Assembly: GCF_022397955.1 (NCBI RefSeq)
Contig: NZ_JAKEUQ010000001.1
Span: forward strand, 215,866 to 279,865
DNA length: 64,000 bases
Direction of reading: 5' to 3'
DNA from: Vibrio sp. Isolate32
Lineage (GTDB): Bacteria > Pseudomonadota > Gammaproteobacteria > Enterobacterales > Vibrionaceae
Of the stretch, positions 37,027 through 47,467 are shown piece by piece. The notes under the pieces were generated by a model that worked only from the letters and a program-made list of their open reading frames with translations, searched no databases and was not told the DNA's origin. Position 1 is the stretch's first letter. Each line of letters starts with the position of its first letter. Position numbers and translations under genes: made by a program.

Positions 37027-37736
37027 TAAGGCATTTCCTTTAGCCATTGGGTTTGAAAGCATGCATCGTCAACGGAAAGTTCTTTGAGTAATTGCAGAGA
37101 ACCTAGGAATTCATCCCTATCAACCTCGATAGCGCCTAAGGATTCCAAGTGAGGGTTCATGACTTGGCAATCAATCAGTTGTCCGCTGAATTGTGTAAAG
37201 TGTTCACAAAAGTACCACAGCGCAATTTTAGAGGCATTGGTCTTTAAGCTAAACATGGATTCACCGCAAAAGACTTGTCCTCTTTGTAAGCCATACAGCC
37301 CACCGACTAGCTCGTCACCTTGCCACACTTCCACCGAGTGACAGAAGCCTAACGAAGCGAGCTCTCGGTAGGCAGCCTGCATGTCGCTGTTTAGCCAGGT
37401 CTCTTCTTCCGGTCTTAACGATGAGCAATAACCGACGACTCTATCCGTTGCTTTGTTGATGCTGACACGGTAATTGTGTTTTCTTTGAAACTTTTTAAGA
37501 CTTTTCGATGGTTTGAATGTCTTAGGATTAAATACCGCTCGTGGTGCTGGGCTCCACCAAAGTATAGGCTCACCTGGGCCATACCATGGAAATATACCGT
37601 GACTATAAGCATTTAAGATTCGCATTGGCGATAGATCTCCCCCAAAAGCAAGAAGGCCATTTGGCTCATCCAGTGCATCGAAGGGAGATGGAAACTCTAT
37701 ACTAGTAGTATCAAGTTCAGTTAGGTATATAGTCAT
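37026..37736 (-). CDS. aat: Leucyl/phenylalanyl-tRNA-protein transferase
   Basis: 236 residues. Signatures are PNGLLAFGGDLSPMRILNAYSHGIFPWYGPGEPILWWSP at about 26-64, EVWQGDELVGGLYGLQRGQVFCGESMFS near 138, and IDCQVMNPHLESLGA near 193. It transfers Leu or Phe from tRNA to proteins with N-terminal Lys or Arg, making primary N-degrons. It is the first gene of the aat-bpt pair. Confidence 0.97.
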   Translation of the reverse strand: MTIYLTELDTTSIEFPSPFDALDEPNGLLAFGGDLSPMRILNAYSHGIFPWYGPGEPILWWSPAPRAVFNPKTFKPSKSLKKFQRKHNYRVSINKATDRVVGYCSSLRPEEETWLNSDMQAAYRELASLGFCHSVEVWQGDELVGGLYGLQRGQVFCGESMFSLKTNASKIALWYFCEHFTQFSGQLIDCQVMNPHLESLGAIEVDRDEFLGSLQLLKELSVDDACFQTQWLKEMP

Positions 37737-37789
37737 AAGTACCGCGTAACAGATTAATCACTGACCATGAGGTCATTAGGAGTTCTACC

Positions 37790-38245
37790 ATGAAGAAGTT
37801 GCTTTGGATTTTACTTGTTTTGCCCATGTTGGCAAATGCAGCTTATAACCGAAATCAAGCTCGACCGGTGAATGAGGTTGTTTATGGTGAGATTGATACC
37901 GTGCGATATATTACTCAGCAAGAGATAGTGGAATCGAAAGCGAGCGGCTGGGAGACCCTATTAGGTGCTGCGATTGGTGGTTTAATTGGTAATCAATTTG
38001 GTGGGGGTACAGGTAAAGAAGTAGCAACGGCTGTCGGTGCTGTTGCTGGAGCTGGAATCGCTCGCAACCGAGGTAATAGTCAATATCGAGTGGAGTATAA
38101 ATTGGTTGAACTGCTGGTTAAAACCAAAGATGACAAGCTCGTCAATATCATCCAAGACGTCGATAGCACGATGTTGTTTAACCGAGGTGACGACGTGAGA
38201 ATCCTCTATTTTTCAGATGGCGTTCGTGTTGATCTTTTGTACTAG
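37790..38245 (+). CDS. Glycine-zipper envelope protein (SlyB/17 kDa-antigen type)
   Basis: 151 residues. A signal peptide is cleaved near MLANA|AYNRN, with no lipobox, so it is periplasmic or outer-membrane associated. A glycine-zipper hairpin lies at about 63-93 (LLGAAIGGLIGNQFGGGTGKEVATAVGAVAGAG), after which the C-terminal domain is beta-rich. Such proteins insert in or line the outer membrane; the specific role is unknown. An AGGAG site precedes the ATG. It is divergent from aat. Confidence 0.75.
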   Translation: MKKLLWILLVLPMLANAAYNRNQARPVNEVVYGEIDTVRYITQQEIVESKASGWETLLGAAIGGLIGNQFGGGTGKEVATAVGAVAGAGIARNRGNSQYRVEYKLVELLVKTKDDKLVNIIQDVDSTMLFNRGDDVRILYFSDGVRVDLLY

Positions 38246-38407
38246 TATTAAAATACGATTGGTTGGCTAATTTATCACCTTTTTGAAGGAGATTAGCTCT
38301 GGAGTTCATTGGAAAAGTTCGTTAGTCTGCAAGTACGAAGAATTATTGATCACCCGAAAATAAATACTCGCCAGTGACTTCGGGTGGTACAAGGACTAAA
38401 AGATTTA

Positions 38408-39688
38408 ATGGAAAGCCTTACGTTACAACCAATTCAAAAAGTGAGTGGGGAAGTTAACCTACCTGGCTCTAAAAGTGTTTCTAACCGTGCGCTTCTTTTG
38501 GCTGCGCTTTCAACCGGAACGACTCGCCTAACTAACTTATTAGACAGTGATGACATTCGCCACATGTTGAATGCTCTGACCCAGTTAGGCGTCGATTATC
38601 AGCTATCAGCGGACAAAACCGTATGTGAAGTGACGGGCGTTGGCGGTGCATTTTCAAGCGACAAAGCACTCGAACTTTTCTTAGGTAACGCAGGTACTGC
38701 GATGCGTCCGCTTGCGGCTGCGCTTTGTTTAGGTCGTGGTGAATACGTTCTAACTGGTGAGCCGCGCATGAAAGAGCGTCCGATTGGCCACCTAGTGGCG
38801 GCTCTACGAGAAGCTGGCGCTGACGTTGAATATTTAGAAAATGAAAACTACCCACCGTTGAAAATCACAGGCACGGGTCTGAAAAGCGGTACGGTTTCGA
38901 TCGACGGTTCTATTTCTAGCCAATTTTTAACTGCATTTCTGATGGCTGCACCATTGGCTGAAGGTGAAGTGACCATCATGAGTGACGGTGAATTGGTTTC
39001 TAAGCCATACATCGATATCACACTACACATTATGAAACAATTTGGTGTGGACGTGATAAACAATGATTACCAAGAGTTTGTCATTCCAGCGGGTCAATCA
39101 TACAAAGCACCGGGTGATTTCCTTGTTGAGGGCGATGCATCTTCAGCGTCTTACTTCCTGGCAGCTGCTGCGATTAAAGGTGGTGCGATTAAGGTAACGG
39201 GTATTGGTAAAAACAGTATCCAAGGTGATATCCAATTTGCTGATGCACTTGAAAAAATGGGTGCTGAAATTGAATGGGGTGATGACTATGTTATCTCTCG
39301 TTGCGGTGAGCTGAAGGGCATTGATATGGACTATAACCATATTCCTGATGCAGCAATGACGATTGCAACAACAGCACTCTTTGCAAAAGGCACAACAGCG
39401 ATTCGTAATGTCTACAACTGGCGCGTGAAAGAGACCGATCGTCTTGCGGCCATGGCAACCGAACTACGTAAAGTGGGTGCTGAGGTAGAAGAGGGCGAAG
39501 ACTACATCATAGTTAATCCTGTGGCTGAATTGAAACATGCGGCGATTGATACTTACGATGATCACCGGATGGCAATGTGTTTTTCGTTGGTCGCGCTTAG
39601 TGATACGCCTGTAACGATTAAGGATCCAGGTTGCACATCAAAGACATTCCCTGACTACTTCGACAAGCTGAAGATGCTGAGCCAATAA
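38408..39688 (+). CDS. aroA: 5-enolpyruvylshikimate-3-phosphate synthase
   Basis: 426 residues. Two-domain EPSP synthase: [17 protein letters not shown] near 20-36 (phosphate-binding), [17 protein letters not shown] near 92-108 with the family's NAGTA(M/T)R core, [13 protein letters not shown] near 168, and [22 protein letters not shown] near 341. It adds enolpyruvate to shikimate-3-phosphate for aromatic amino acids and is a class I (glyphosate-sensitive type) enzyme by motif. ATG 38408 is chosen over an upstream in-frame GTG because it matches family length and follows AAGGA. Confidence 0.98.
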   Translation: MESLTLQPIQKVSGEVNLPGSKSVSNRALLLAALSTGTTRLTNLLDSDDIRHMLNALTQLGVDYQLSADKTVCEVTGVGGAFSSDKALELFLGNAGTAMRPLAAALCLGRGEYVLTGEPRMKERPIGHLVAALREAGADVEYLENENYPPLKITGTGLKSGTVSIDGSISSQFLTAFLMAAPLAEGEVTIMSDGELVSKPYIDITLHIMKQFGVDVINNDYQEFVIPAGQSYKAPGDFLVEGDASSASYFLAAAAIKGGAIKVTGIGKNSIQGDIQFADALEKMGAEIEWGDDYVISRCGELKGIDMDYNHIPDAAMTIATTALFAKGTTAIRNVYNWRVKETDRLAAMATELRKVGAEVEEGEDYIIVNPVAELKHAAIDTYDDHRMAMCFSLVALSDTPVTIKDPGCTSKTFPDYFDKLKMLSQ

Positions 39689-39718
39689 GAGTGCTAAGTT
39701 GATAAAGCTCAGGAAGTA

Positions 39719-39747
39719 AAAAAGCTTGCCTAAATGGCAAGCTTTTT
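39719..39747. terminator. Bidirectional terminator between aroA and yciN
   Basis: AAAAGCTTGCC and GGCAAGCTTTT pair across a 5-base loop, with A and T runs on both sides, suiting convergent genes. Confidence 0.92.
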
Positions 39748-39749
39748 AA

Positions 39750-39995
39750 TTACTGCTGAAGCGTAAATTCTTTTGAAAGATGGTGCGCTAAGTATTTAAA
39801 CATGTTAAATACTGCGGTTGTATTTTCTGTCGGCATCCCATTGCTGTCTAGGAAGTATTCGCCTTTGAAGACGAGCACATCGTCTTTCTCTACTACGCTG
39901 TTTGCGCGCATGCCTTCAATGTAGTCATCATGTGATTGGATAATTTGGTTTGCGATAAGCAGTAAATCAAATTCTGCTATTACTTTCTTTGTCAT
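39750..39995 (-). CDS. yciN: YciN/DUF2498 family small protein
   Basis: 81 residues matching YciN: LLLIANQIIQSHDDYIEGM, VLVFKGEYFLDSNGMPTENTTAVFNMFKYLAHHLS. In E. coli yciN is divergent from topA, as here, which supports the call. Function is unknown; it is cytoplasmic and acidic. Confidence 0.9.
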   Translation of the reverse strand: MTKKVIAEFDLLLIANQIIQSHDDYIEGMRANSVVEKDDVLVFKGEYFLDSNGMPTENTTAVFNMFKYLAHHLSKEFTLQQ

Positions 39996-40434
39996 GAGTT
40001 TATCTCTGATAACTGAATATAACGTTGAGTTTATGGTGTCGAACTAGAAATTCAATGATTTCACAACCGATTAAGAGAGTCTTTTCGAATATCCACAATT
40101 TATTTTGTGATTTATGGCAAAAATAATGGAATGGGGCTCGCGTTCGATTCATGGACAAGCTTAGTATGAGCCCGTTTAGAGTTAATGCCTGATGAATAGG
40201 CCCTTGCTAGTATTCTTTTCGAGTACTTTATAGCTTCTTTATATTGTGACCCTTTTATCTGTGAGTCGACGAATTGTCGAGCGATCAGATCCAATTTTGA
40301 AAAAAGCGGTTGATCTTCTAGTAATCTCGCACAATAGTAAAAAAAGAAGCAATGAATTTAGAATATCATGCGTAAAAGCCCACAAGTTAAATTGTTGGTG
40401 CTAAAGCATCGTGATTAAGGACGTTAGAGTCAAT
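39996..40434. other. Divergent yciN/topA region
   Basis: 439 bases. A 60-codon minus-strand frame (40112-40294) has no ribosome site and no recognised family and is not called. Probable topA promoter sequences lie here but no supercoiling-specific element can be read. Confidence 0.4.
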
Positions 40435-43065
40435 ATGGGTAAATCGCTCGTTATAGTGGAGTCGCCGGCCAAGGCTAAAACCATCAATAAATACCTTGGC
40501 AAAGACTTTGTCGTTAAGTCGAGTGTAGGTCACGTACGTGACTTACCAACGGCAGGTCAAAGTACTGGTAAAAAGGCTGCTGCAGTTTCAACAAAGGGTA
40601 TGAGCCCAGAAGAAAAAGCTCGTATCAAGAAAGAAAAAGATCGCAAAGCTCTTATCAAAAAGATGGGTATTAACCCGTATAAAGAGTGGGAAGCAAATTA
40701 CCAAGTATTACCGGGTAAAGAAAAAGTCGTTGCTGAATTGCAAAAACTGGCTGAGAACGCAGACCATGTTTATCTCGCAACCGATTTGGACCGCGAAGGA
40801 GAAGCTATCGCATGGCACCTTCGTGAGATCATCGGTGGCGATGAAAAGCGATACAAGCGAGTGGTGTTTAACGAAATCACCAAGAACGCAATTCAACAAG
40901 CTTTTGAAACTCCTGGTGAGCTGAATATCGATGGCGTAAATGCACAGCAAGCACGACGTTTTATGGACCGTGTTGTTGGTTTTATGGTGTCCCCTCTGCT
41001 TTGGAAGAAAGTAGCACGAGGCCTATCCGCTGGCCGTGTTCAATCAGTGGCTGTAAAGCTTCTTGTTGAGCGTGAGCGCGAGATCAACGCCTTTATTCCG
41101 GAAGAGTTCTGGGATGTGCATGCTGATACCAAAACAGCAGAAAAAACAGACTTTAGACTTCAAGTTGCACAAAAAGACGGTGTTGCGTTTAAACCTGAAA
41201 ATGAAGCGCAAACGCAAGCTGCATTGAGCGTTCTTGAAAAAGCACAATACGAAGTATGTAAACGCGAAGACCGCCCAACGAAGAGTAAGCCGTCTGCACC
41301 GTACATTACTTCAACGCTTCAACAGGCTGCGAGTACCCGTCTTGGTTATGGCGTAAAGAAAACCATGATGTTGGCGCAGCGCCTATATGAAGCGGGCTAC
41401 ATTACTTATATGCGTACTGACTCTACTAACTTGAGTTCAGAAGCGGTAGAAGCAGCTCGTGAATACATCGGTTCTGAGTTTGGTGCAGAGTACCTGCCAC
41501 CTAAAGCGCTAGTATACGGCAGTAAAGAGGGCGCTCAAGAGGCTCACGAAGCGATTCGCCCCTCAAGCGTTGATGTTAAGTCAGAAGACTTAAATGGCGT
41601 AGACGCAGACGCACACAAGCTTTACTCGCTGATCTGGAATCAATTCGTAGCGTGTCAAATGACCCCTGCGCAGTACGACTCAACAACAGTAAGCGTGAAA
41701 GCGGAAGAGTACACACTAAAAGCGAAAGGTCGTATCCTTAAATTCGACGGCTGGACTCGTGTTCAACGTCCTATGGGTAAAAACGAAGATACGATCTTAC
41801 CAGCAGTACAAATTGGCGATAAGCTGGATCTCATTGCATTGGATCCTAAGCAACACTTTACTAAGCCACCGGCTCGTTTCACTGAAGCGGCGCTTGTTAA
41901 AGAGCTTGAGAAACGTGGCATCGGTCGTCCTTCAACATACGCGTCGATCATCTCTACTATTCAAGATCGTGGTTACGTGAAAGTTGAACAGCGTCGCTTT
42001 TACGCTGAGAAGATGGGTGAGATTGTTACCGACCGTTTAGACGGCAGCTTCAATGACCTAATGAACTACGACTTTACTGCTCGTATGGAACAGAAGTTAG
42101 ACCAAATCGCTGAAGGCGAAGCAAGCTGGAAAGGCGTGCTAGATAACTTCTTCAAAGATTTTACTGGTGATTTGGAAAAAGCGGATCTTGACGAAGATGC
42201 AGGCGGCATGAAGCCAAACCACATCGTAGAAACTGATATCGAGTGTCCAACTTGTGGCCGTAATATGGGTATTCGCACTGCCTCGACAGGCGTATTTTTG
42301 GGGTGTTCTGGTTATGCACTTGCACCAAAAGAGCGTTGTAAGACAACGATTAACCTTGGTGATGAAGAAGGTATTATCAACGTTCTTGAAGAAGATGTTG
42401 AAACCGCAGCACTTCGTGCTAAAAAGCGTTGCCCAATTTGTGAAACGGCAATGGATGCTTATCTGATTGATGATAAGCGCAAGATGCACGTATGTGGTAA
42501 TAACCCGAACTGTGAAGGTTACGTGGTTGAACACGGCGAATTCAAAGTGAAAGGCTACGATGGCCCACTTGTTGAGTGTGACAAGTGTGGTTCTGACATG
42601 GTTCTGAAGAATGGTCGTTTCGGTAAGTACATGGATTGTACGAGTGAAGATTGTAAGAACACTCGTAAGATTCTGAAAAACGGCGAAGTTGCGCCACCTA
42701 AAGAAGATCCAGTACATTTTCCTGAACTTCCATGTGAAAATTCAGATGCGTACTTTGTGCTTCGTGATGGTGCTTCTGGCCTGTTTATGGCAGCAAGTAA
42801 CTTCCCTAAATCACGTGAAACGCGTGCACCGTTAGTGGAAGAGCTGGTTCGTTTTAAAGACCGCATCTCACCTAAATTCCAATACCTGACGACAGCACCT
42901 GTAGCTGATCCAGACGGTAAGCCGACAGTGGTTCGCTTTAGTCGTAAGACAAAAGAGAACTATGTTCGTACTGAAGTGGATGGAAAGCCATCCGGTTGGA
43001 CCGCTTTGTACATTGACGGTAAATGGGAAGTAACGGACAAGCGTAAAAAGCCTAAAGAGAAGTAA
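40435..43065 (+). CDS. topA: DNA topoisomerase I
   Basis: About 876 residues. The Toprim domain lies at about 1-150 with [14 protein letters not shown] and the [13 protein letters not shown] acidic triad. The catalytic Tyr is in [13 protein letters not shown] near 322. C-terminal tetracysteine zinc ribbons include [11 protein letters not shown]...C near 605, CPICETAMD near 666 and CDKCGSDMV near 715. It relaxes negative supercoils in one-strand steps. ATG 40435 ([10 protein letters not shown]) is the family start. A G-U-containing hairpin terminator at about 43085-43110 follows. Confidence 0.98.
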   Translation: MGKSLVIVESPAKAKTINKYLGKDFVVKSSVGHVRDLPTAGQSTGKKAAAVSTKGMSPEEKARIKKEKDRKALIKKMGINPYKEWEANYQVLPGKEKVVAELQKLAENADHVYLATDLDREGEAIAWHLREIIGGDEKRYKRVVFNEITKNAIQQAFETPGELNIDGVNAQQARRFMDRVVGFMVSPLLWKKVARGLSAGRVQSVAVKLLVEREREINAFIPEEFWDVHADTKTAEKTDFRLQVAQKDGVAFKPENEAQTQAALSVLEKAQYEVCKREDRPTKSKPSAPYITSTLQQAASTRLGYGVKKTMMLAQRLYEAGYITYMRTDSTNLSSEAVEAAREYIGSEFGAEYLPPKALVYGSKEGAQEAHEAIRPSSVDVKSEDLNGVDADAHKLYSLIWNQFVACQMTPAQYDSTTVSVKAEEYTLKAKGRILKFDGWTRVQRPMGKNEDTILPAVQIGDKLDLIALDPKQHFTKPPARFTEAALVKELEKRGIGRPSTYASIISTIQDRGYVKVEQRRFYAEKMGEIVTDRLDGSFNDLMNYDFTARMEQKLDQIAEGEASWKGVLDNFFKDFTGDLEKADLDEDAGGMKPNHIVETDIECPTCGRNMGIRTASTGVFLGCSGYALAPKERCKTTINLGDEEGIINVLEEDVETAALRAKKRCPICETAMDAYLIDDKRKMHVCGNNPNCEGYVVEHGEFKVKGYDGPLVECDKCGSDMVLKNGRFGKYMDCTSEDCKNTRKILKNGEVAPPKEDPVHFPELPCENSDAYFVLRDGASGLFMAASNFPKSRETRAPLVEELVRFKDRISPKFQYLTTAPVADPDGKPTVVRFSRKTKENYVRTEVDGKPSGWTALYIDGKWEVTDKRKKPKEK

Positions 43066-43084
43066 CTGAACGTTATTGATATAA

Positions 43085-43110
43085 AAAGCAGCCAATTGGT
43101 TGCTTTTTTT
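43085..43110 (+). terminator. topA terminator
   Basis: AAAGCAGCC and GGTTGCTTT (one G-U pair) around AATT, followed by eight T residues. Confidence 0.88.
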
Positions 43111-43601
43111 TCGACTCAAATATGATTATTTATGCAACATGTTGAGATTCAATCTCGCGTTTAGGTATTTATTAATTTCACATCGCAAAATAAATCTATG
43201 TATTAATCACAGCATCTTATGTAACTGTAACGAATGTGTAACTTAATTAGAATATTGTAACTCACAGATCAGCATTTAGTTGTATACCCGATGTGTGTCG
43301 AGTGTTAATGTAATGTTTCGCTTAGACGGTGTAATGTGAGCTGCTTTAAGTCTTAGGAAAGCAATCAGCTTACTTAGCACAGAATGGCGTATTAAAAATT
43401 GAAATCGGCAGGAAAGTCGATAACGTATATAAAACCAAGTGCAAAGAATAGTGCACACATAACAACGTTTGGCTTAGGATACTGTTACTGTATGTGAATG
43501 GATATTCGCTAAGTACCGAAAACATTGTTAGTGCTCATCCCCCAGAGGAAGATCCTCTACGAGCACTGACATCGACAAGCTATAAATATATGGAGAATAA
43601 A
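43111..43601 (+). promoter_or_regulatory. glgC leader: structured, GGA-rich, candidate CsrA target
   Basis: The last 110 bases before glgC contain a small hairpin GAAT-GGAT-ATTC at 43496-43507 with GGA in its loop. A nested stem follows (AGTGCTC 43530-43536 with GAGCACT 43561-43567, enclosing AGAGGA/TCCTCT), and the ribosome site is GGAGA at 43592. GGA in loops and at the ribosome site is the pattern of CsrA-bound leaders, and E. coli glgC is a known CsrA target. The frame is open upstream of the start to 43494 but is not coding-like. Confidence 0.5.
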
Positions 43602-44819
43602 ATGGCTGGTGTATTGGGAATGATTCTTGCTGGTGGTGAAGGCTCTCGCTTAAGACCTTTAACTGAATCTCGCAGCAAACCCTCGGTTCCTTTCGGTGGT
43701 AGTTACCGCCTAATTGATTTCGCTTTGAATAATTTCGTAAACGCGGATCTAATGAAGATCTATGTGTTAACGCAGTTCAAGTCACAATCACTGTTCCATC
43801 ATATGAAAAAAGGCTGGAATATCAGTGGTATAACAGATCGTTTTATCGACCCAATCCCTGCGCAAATGCGTACAGGCAAGCGTTGGTATGAAGGAACTGC
43901 AGATGCGATTTATCAAAACCTTCGTTTCATGCAGCTAGAAGAGCCGGATCAAGTTTGTATCTTTGGTTCAGACCATATTTACAAAATGGATATCAAGCAG
44001 ATGCTAGATTTCCACAAAGAAAAGAAAGCTGCACTAACGGTATCAGCATTGCGTATGCCTCTTGCTGAAGCCTCTGAGTTTGGTGTTATTGAAGTGGATG
44101 CAGAAGGTCGCATGATTGGTTTTGAAGAGAAGCCCGCAAACCCTAAAGCAATTCCGGGAGATCCTGAATCAGCGCTAGTTTCTATGGGTAACTACGTATT
44201 TGAAGCAAACGAGCTTTTTGCAGAGCTGGTTGAAGATGCAGATATAGAAGACTCAACTCACGACTTCGGAAAAGATATCATTCCGAACATGTTCCCACGT
44301 GGTGATGTGTTTGTTTATGACTTCAGCACCAACCGCATTACTGGCGAGAAAGAAGAAGTTTACTGGCGTGATGTAGGTACGATTGACGCGTACTGGCAAG
44401 CGCACATGGATCTTCTTGAGAAAGATGCGCCATTCTCACTATACAACCGCAAGTGGCCACTGCACACTTACTACCCACCATTACCACCTGCGACGTTTAC
44501 AGACTCGGCTAATGGTCGTGTTCAAATCATCGATAGCTTAGTGTGTAATGGTAGTTATGTTCGTGGTTCTCGTATCGAGAAGTGTGTACTTGGCTTCCGT
44601 AGCAACATCGCATCAGCATGTGATATCAGTGAGAGTATCTTATTGGGCGACGTAAAAGTGGGAGAGGGCTGTGTACTTCGTCGTGTTATCGTCGATAAAG
44701 ATGCAGACATCGCACCGGGTACACAGATTGGTGTAAACCTGAAAGAAGACAAAAAGCATTACCACGTCTCTGACGATGGTGTAGTAGTAATCCCTAAAGG
44801 AGCACGAGTTGGTTACTAA
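43602..44819 (+). CDS. glgC: Glucose-1-phosphate adenylyltransferase
   Basis: 405 residues. Nucleotidyltransferase signature GMILAGGEGSRLRPLTESRSKPSVPFGGSYRLIDF at about 6-40, GTADAIYQN near 106, ADHIYKMD-like FGSDHIYKMD near 122, and EKPANPKAIPGDP near 178. A C-terminal left-handed beta-helix follows (about 290-405). It makes ADP-glucose, the committed step of glycogen synthesis. ATG 43602 with GGAGA upstream gives the normal length. It overlaps glgA by 11 bases. Confidence 0.96.
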   Translation: MAGVLGMILAGGEGSRLRPLTESRSKPSVPFGGSYRLIDFALNNFVNADLMKIYVLTQFKSQSLFHHMKKGWNISGITDRFIDPIPAQMRTGKRWYEGTADAIYQNLRFMQLEEPDQVCIFGSDHIYKMDIKQMLDFHKEKKAALTVSALRMPLAEASEFGVIEVDAEGRMIGFEEKPANPKAIPGDPESALVSMGNYVFEANELFAELVEDADIEDSTHDFGKDIIPNMFPRGDVFVYDFSTNRITGEKEEVYWRDVGTIDAYWQAHMDLLEKDAPFSLYNRKWPLHTYYPPLPPATFTDSANGRVQIIDSLVCNGSYVRGSRIEKCVLGFRSNIASACDISESILLGDVKVGEGCVLRRVIVDKDADIAPGTQIGVNLKEDKKHYHVSDDGVVVIPKGARVGY

Positions 44820-46266
44820 GACTCTCTCGGTACTTTTTGTAGCGTCTGAAGTTGAAGGCTTGATTAAAAGCGGTGGCTTGGCTGATGTAGCCAAGGCACT
44901 GCCTAAAGCGTTACAAACACTCGAACAGGACGTTCGAGTGACCATCCCCGCTTACCGCAATATCCCAAATATTGATTCTGCAGAAGTTGTTCTATTGACA
45001 GAGCTCGATCATTGGCCGCACACGGCTTATCAAGTTAAGAAGTTAAGCGTTGAAGGCGTACAAGTATTTGGTATTGAATGTGCTAAATACTTCGACCGTC
45101 CAGAAATGTACGCTGAAAATAATCAGGCGTACGCTGATAATGGCGAACGCTTTTCGTTTTTCAGTGCAGCATGTTTGGATATGCTTCCTAAGCTTGGTTT
45201 CCAACCAGATATTATTCATACAAACGATTGGCATACAGGTTTTGTCCCTTTCTTGCTTAAATCTCGTTACCAACAGCATGACTTCTTTGAGAACACGCGC
45301 AGTGTAATTTCAATCCACAACGCGGTGTTCAAAGGCGTATTCTCATATGACGAGCTGCAATGTCTTCCTGAAATGCACAGTCGTAATGTTCCGGAAGCCG
45401 CGGTCAGTGATACGCACGTGACTATGCTTAAAGCTGGTGTCTTATGCGCAGATAAAGTGAACGCAGTTAGCCCAACGTATGCGGAAGAGTTAAAAACAGA
45501 GCTTGGTAGTCATGGTATGGCGGCTGAGTTTCAACTTAGAGCTTCAGACTTAGTCGGAATCCTAAATGGTTGTGACTACGGTGCTTGGAATCCAGAAACG
45601 GACGCCTTCATTCCTCGCAAATACAAAGCGACCAAACATAGTATGGCGCGTGGAAAGTCAGCGTGTAAGCAGAAACTGCAACAAGACGTCGGCTTGCCGG
45701 TTATCGATTGTGCTGTGTATGGGATGGTTTGTCGTTTAACGAACCAAAAAGGCGTTCACTACTTGTTGCCTATCATTGAGCAATTCTTGAAGAACGATCT
45801 TCAGATTGTGATTGTAGGTACGGGTGACCCTGTTTTAGCGAGCCAGCTTAAAGAGCTATCAGCGCTGCATTCAGAAAAATTCTCTTTTGTAGAGGCATAC
45901 AACAATGAGTTAGCGCATCTAGTTGAAGCGGGTTCTGACTTTTTCTTGATGCCTTCTGAGTTTGAACCTTGTGGTTTAAACCAGATCTACAGTATGGCTT
46001 ATGGCACCTTACCTATCGTTCGCTCTGTCGGTGGTCTAAAAGACAGTGTTAATGATTATGACGAGGATCCAAAGGCTGCAACCGGCTTTGCTTTTGAAGA
46101 GCCGACTCCGCAGGCTTTGTTGGCCGTCCTACATCGTTCGTTGTTGCTTTACGCACAAAACCCATCTGAAATTAAGCGTGTTCAGCTTTATGCAATGCAG
46201 AAAGATTTTAGTTGGGAAGATGCTGCAAAAGAGTATTTAGCAATGTATCACTCTGCTATGAAGTAG
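44809..46266 (+). CDS. glgA: Glycogen synthase
   Basis: 485 residues of GT5. The N-terminal ADP-glucose-binding motif KSGGLADVAKALPKAL lies at about 20-35, followed by HTNDWHTGFVP near 138. The C-terminal EX7E region MPSEFEPCGLNQIYSMAYGTLPIVRSVGGL lies near 382. It elongates alpha-1,4-glucan from ADP-glucose. The start appears to be TTG at 44809, inside glgC, with AAAGGAG six to seven bases ahead; no other start codon gives the intact N-terminus (VTKTLSVLFVASEVEG). It is coupled to glgC. Confidence 0.96.
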   Translation: MVTKTLSVLFVASEVEGLIKSGGLADVAKALPKALQTLEQDVRVTIPAYRNIPNIDSAEVVLLTELDHWPHTAYQVKKLSVEGVQVFGIECAKYFDRPEMYAENNQAYADNGERFSFFSAACLDMLPKLGFQPDIIHTNDWHTGFVPFLLKSRYQQHDFFENTRSVISIHNAVFKGVFSYDELQCLPEMHSRNVPEAAVSDTHVTMLKAGVLCADKVNAVSPTYAEELKTELGSHGMAAEFQLRASDLVGILNGCDYGAWNPETDAFIPRKYKATKHSMARGKSACKQKLQQDVGLPVIDCAVYGMVCRLTNQKGVHYLLPIIEQFLKNDLQIVIVGTGDPVLASQLKELSALHSEKFSFVEAYNNELAHLVEAGSDFFLMPSEFEPCGLNQIYSMAYGTLPIVRSVGGLKDSVNDYDEDPKAATGFAFEEPTPQALLAVLHRSLLLYAQNPSEIKRVQLYAMQKDFSWEDAAKEYLAMYHSAMK

Positions 46267-46316
46267 CAGTTTAACTAGATACCCAAATAAGCAAAGTAGA
46301 TAAAATGAAATCACAC

Positions 46317-46349
46317 AAGGCGCTCTGAGAATAGGGCGCCTTTTGTTTT
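46317..46349 (+). terminator. glgA terminator
   Basis: AAGGCGC and GCGCCTT pair across a 12-base loop and are followed by TTGTTTT. Confidence 0.85.
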
Positions 46350-46545
46350 CTGGTCCGAGCACATCGAGTATATTAAGACAAAGCTTGCAAACTCATTGTA
46401 GTTCGGTAGAAAAGGTAGTTAAGGTATTCACGAGGCTAATTATAGGTTTGACACTATTATCACCGAATCTTCTCGATTGCGTGATATCCTTAGTCATCGC
46501 CTTGTGATGAGGCATAGCTCCATATTAATAATTAAAGCGATAGGT

Positions 46546-47343
46546 ATGTCTGAGAGTTTACTATTTCATAAAACATTTACTCACCCTACGAGCGATGAGT
46601 GGGTGGTATTTGTGCATGGCGCTGGAGGTAGCTCCTCAATCTGGTTCAAGCAGATCAAGGCGTATAAACAACATTTCAATTTACTTCTCATTGATCTGAG
46701 AGGGCACGGTAAATCAGACAATATCCTTAAAGATCTGATGTCGAATCGTTACACGTTTAAAGCGGTTACTCTCGATATCCTTAAAGTGCTCGATCATCTA
46801 AAAATTCGTTCAGCGCATTTCGTTGGTATGTCCTTAGGGACTATCATCGTCCGTAATATTGCAGAGCTAGCCACAGGGCGTGTTCGTTCAATGGTATTAG
46901 GTGGTGCGGTTACTAAACTTAATACTCGCTCTCAGGTATTAGTTAAACTTGGAAACCTAAGCAAACACATCATTCCTTACATGTGGCTTTATAGCCTTTT
47001 TGCTTACATCGTAATGCCACAAAAAAGCCAAAAAGAGTCCCGTCACCTGTTTATCCGTGAAGCTAAAAAACTGTGTCAAAAAGAGTTTAAGCGTTGGTTT
47101 ATATTAACTGCTGATGTGAACCCTCTAATGAAGTACTTCAAAGACCGCGAATTGCCAATTCCAACCCTCTACTTGATGGGAGAGCGTGATTACATGTTCA
47201 TCAAGCCCGTTAAAGAGATGGTTGAGGCGCATGAGTCGAGTGAACTGGTCGAAATTGCTAACTGTGGTCATGTGTGTAATGTTGAAAATCCTGAAGAATT
47301 CAATCAACAATCTATCGCTTTTATTCAAAAGCAAATTCAGTGA
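46546..47343 (+). CDS. Alpha/beta-fold hydrolase
   Basis: About 265 residues. Oxyanion motif VVFVHGAGGSSSIW near 21, DLRGHGKSDN near 52, nucleophile elbow HFVGMSLGTIIVRN (Ser near 92), acid in MGERDYMFIKP near 224 and catalytic His in NCGHVCNVENPEEF near 248. A helical cap lies between. The substrate is unknown; it could be an esterase or a menaquinone-pathway-like hydrolase, but no diagnostic residue decides. ATG 46546 is preferred over the upstream frame (46477), which adds a sequence not resembling the family. Confidence 0.7.
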   Translation: MSESLLFHKTFTHPTSDEWVVFVHGAGGSSSIWFKQIKAYKQHFNLLLIDLRGHGKSDNILKDLMSNRYTFKAVTLDILKVLDHLKIRSAHFVGMSLGTIIVRNIAELATGRVRSMVLGGAVTKLNTRSQVLVKLGNLSKHIIPYMWLYSLFAYIVMPQKSQKESRHLFIREAKKLCQKEFKRWFILTADVNPLMKYFKDRELPIPTLYLMGERDYMFIKPVKEMVEAHESSELVEIANCGHVCNVENPEEFNQQSIAFIQKQIQ

Positions 47344-47389
47344 TTATTAGGGCATTATCAGAACAGTTACTTGAATAGAATGAAATAGA

Positions 47390-47420
47390 AACGGGAAGCC
47401 ACTTTTAGCTTCCCGTTTTT
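47390..47420. terminator. Terminator between hydrolase and DUF2007 genes
   Basis: AACGGGAAGC and GCTTCCCGTT pair across an 8-base loop with a TTTTTT run on the plus strand; A-rich on the other side, so possibly bidirectional. Confidence 0.9.
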
Positions 47421-47467
47421 TGGGGAGGAGGTAAGTGGTGAAGTGACCGATACTCTATTTAAAGCTG

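Noticed and set aside
40112-40294. 60-codon minus-strand frame between yciN and topA
   Set aside because: No recognisable family or ribosome site; within a promoter region.
42139-42717. 192-codon minus-strand frame inside topA
   Set aside because: Antisense shadow of the topA zinc-ribbon region; coding evidence favours topA.
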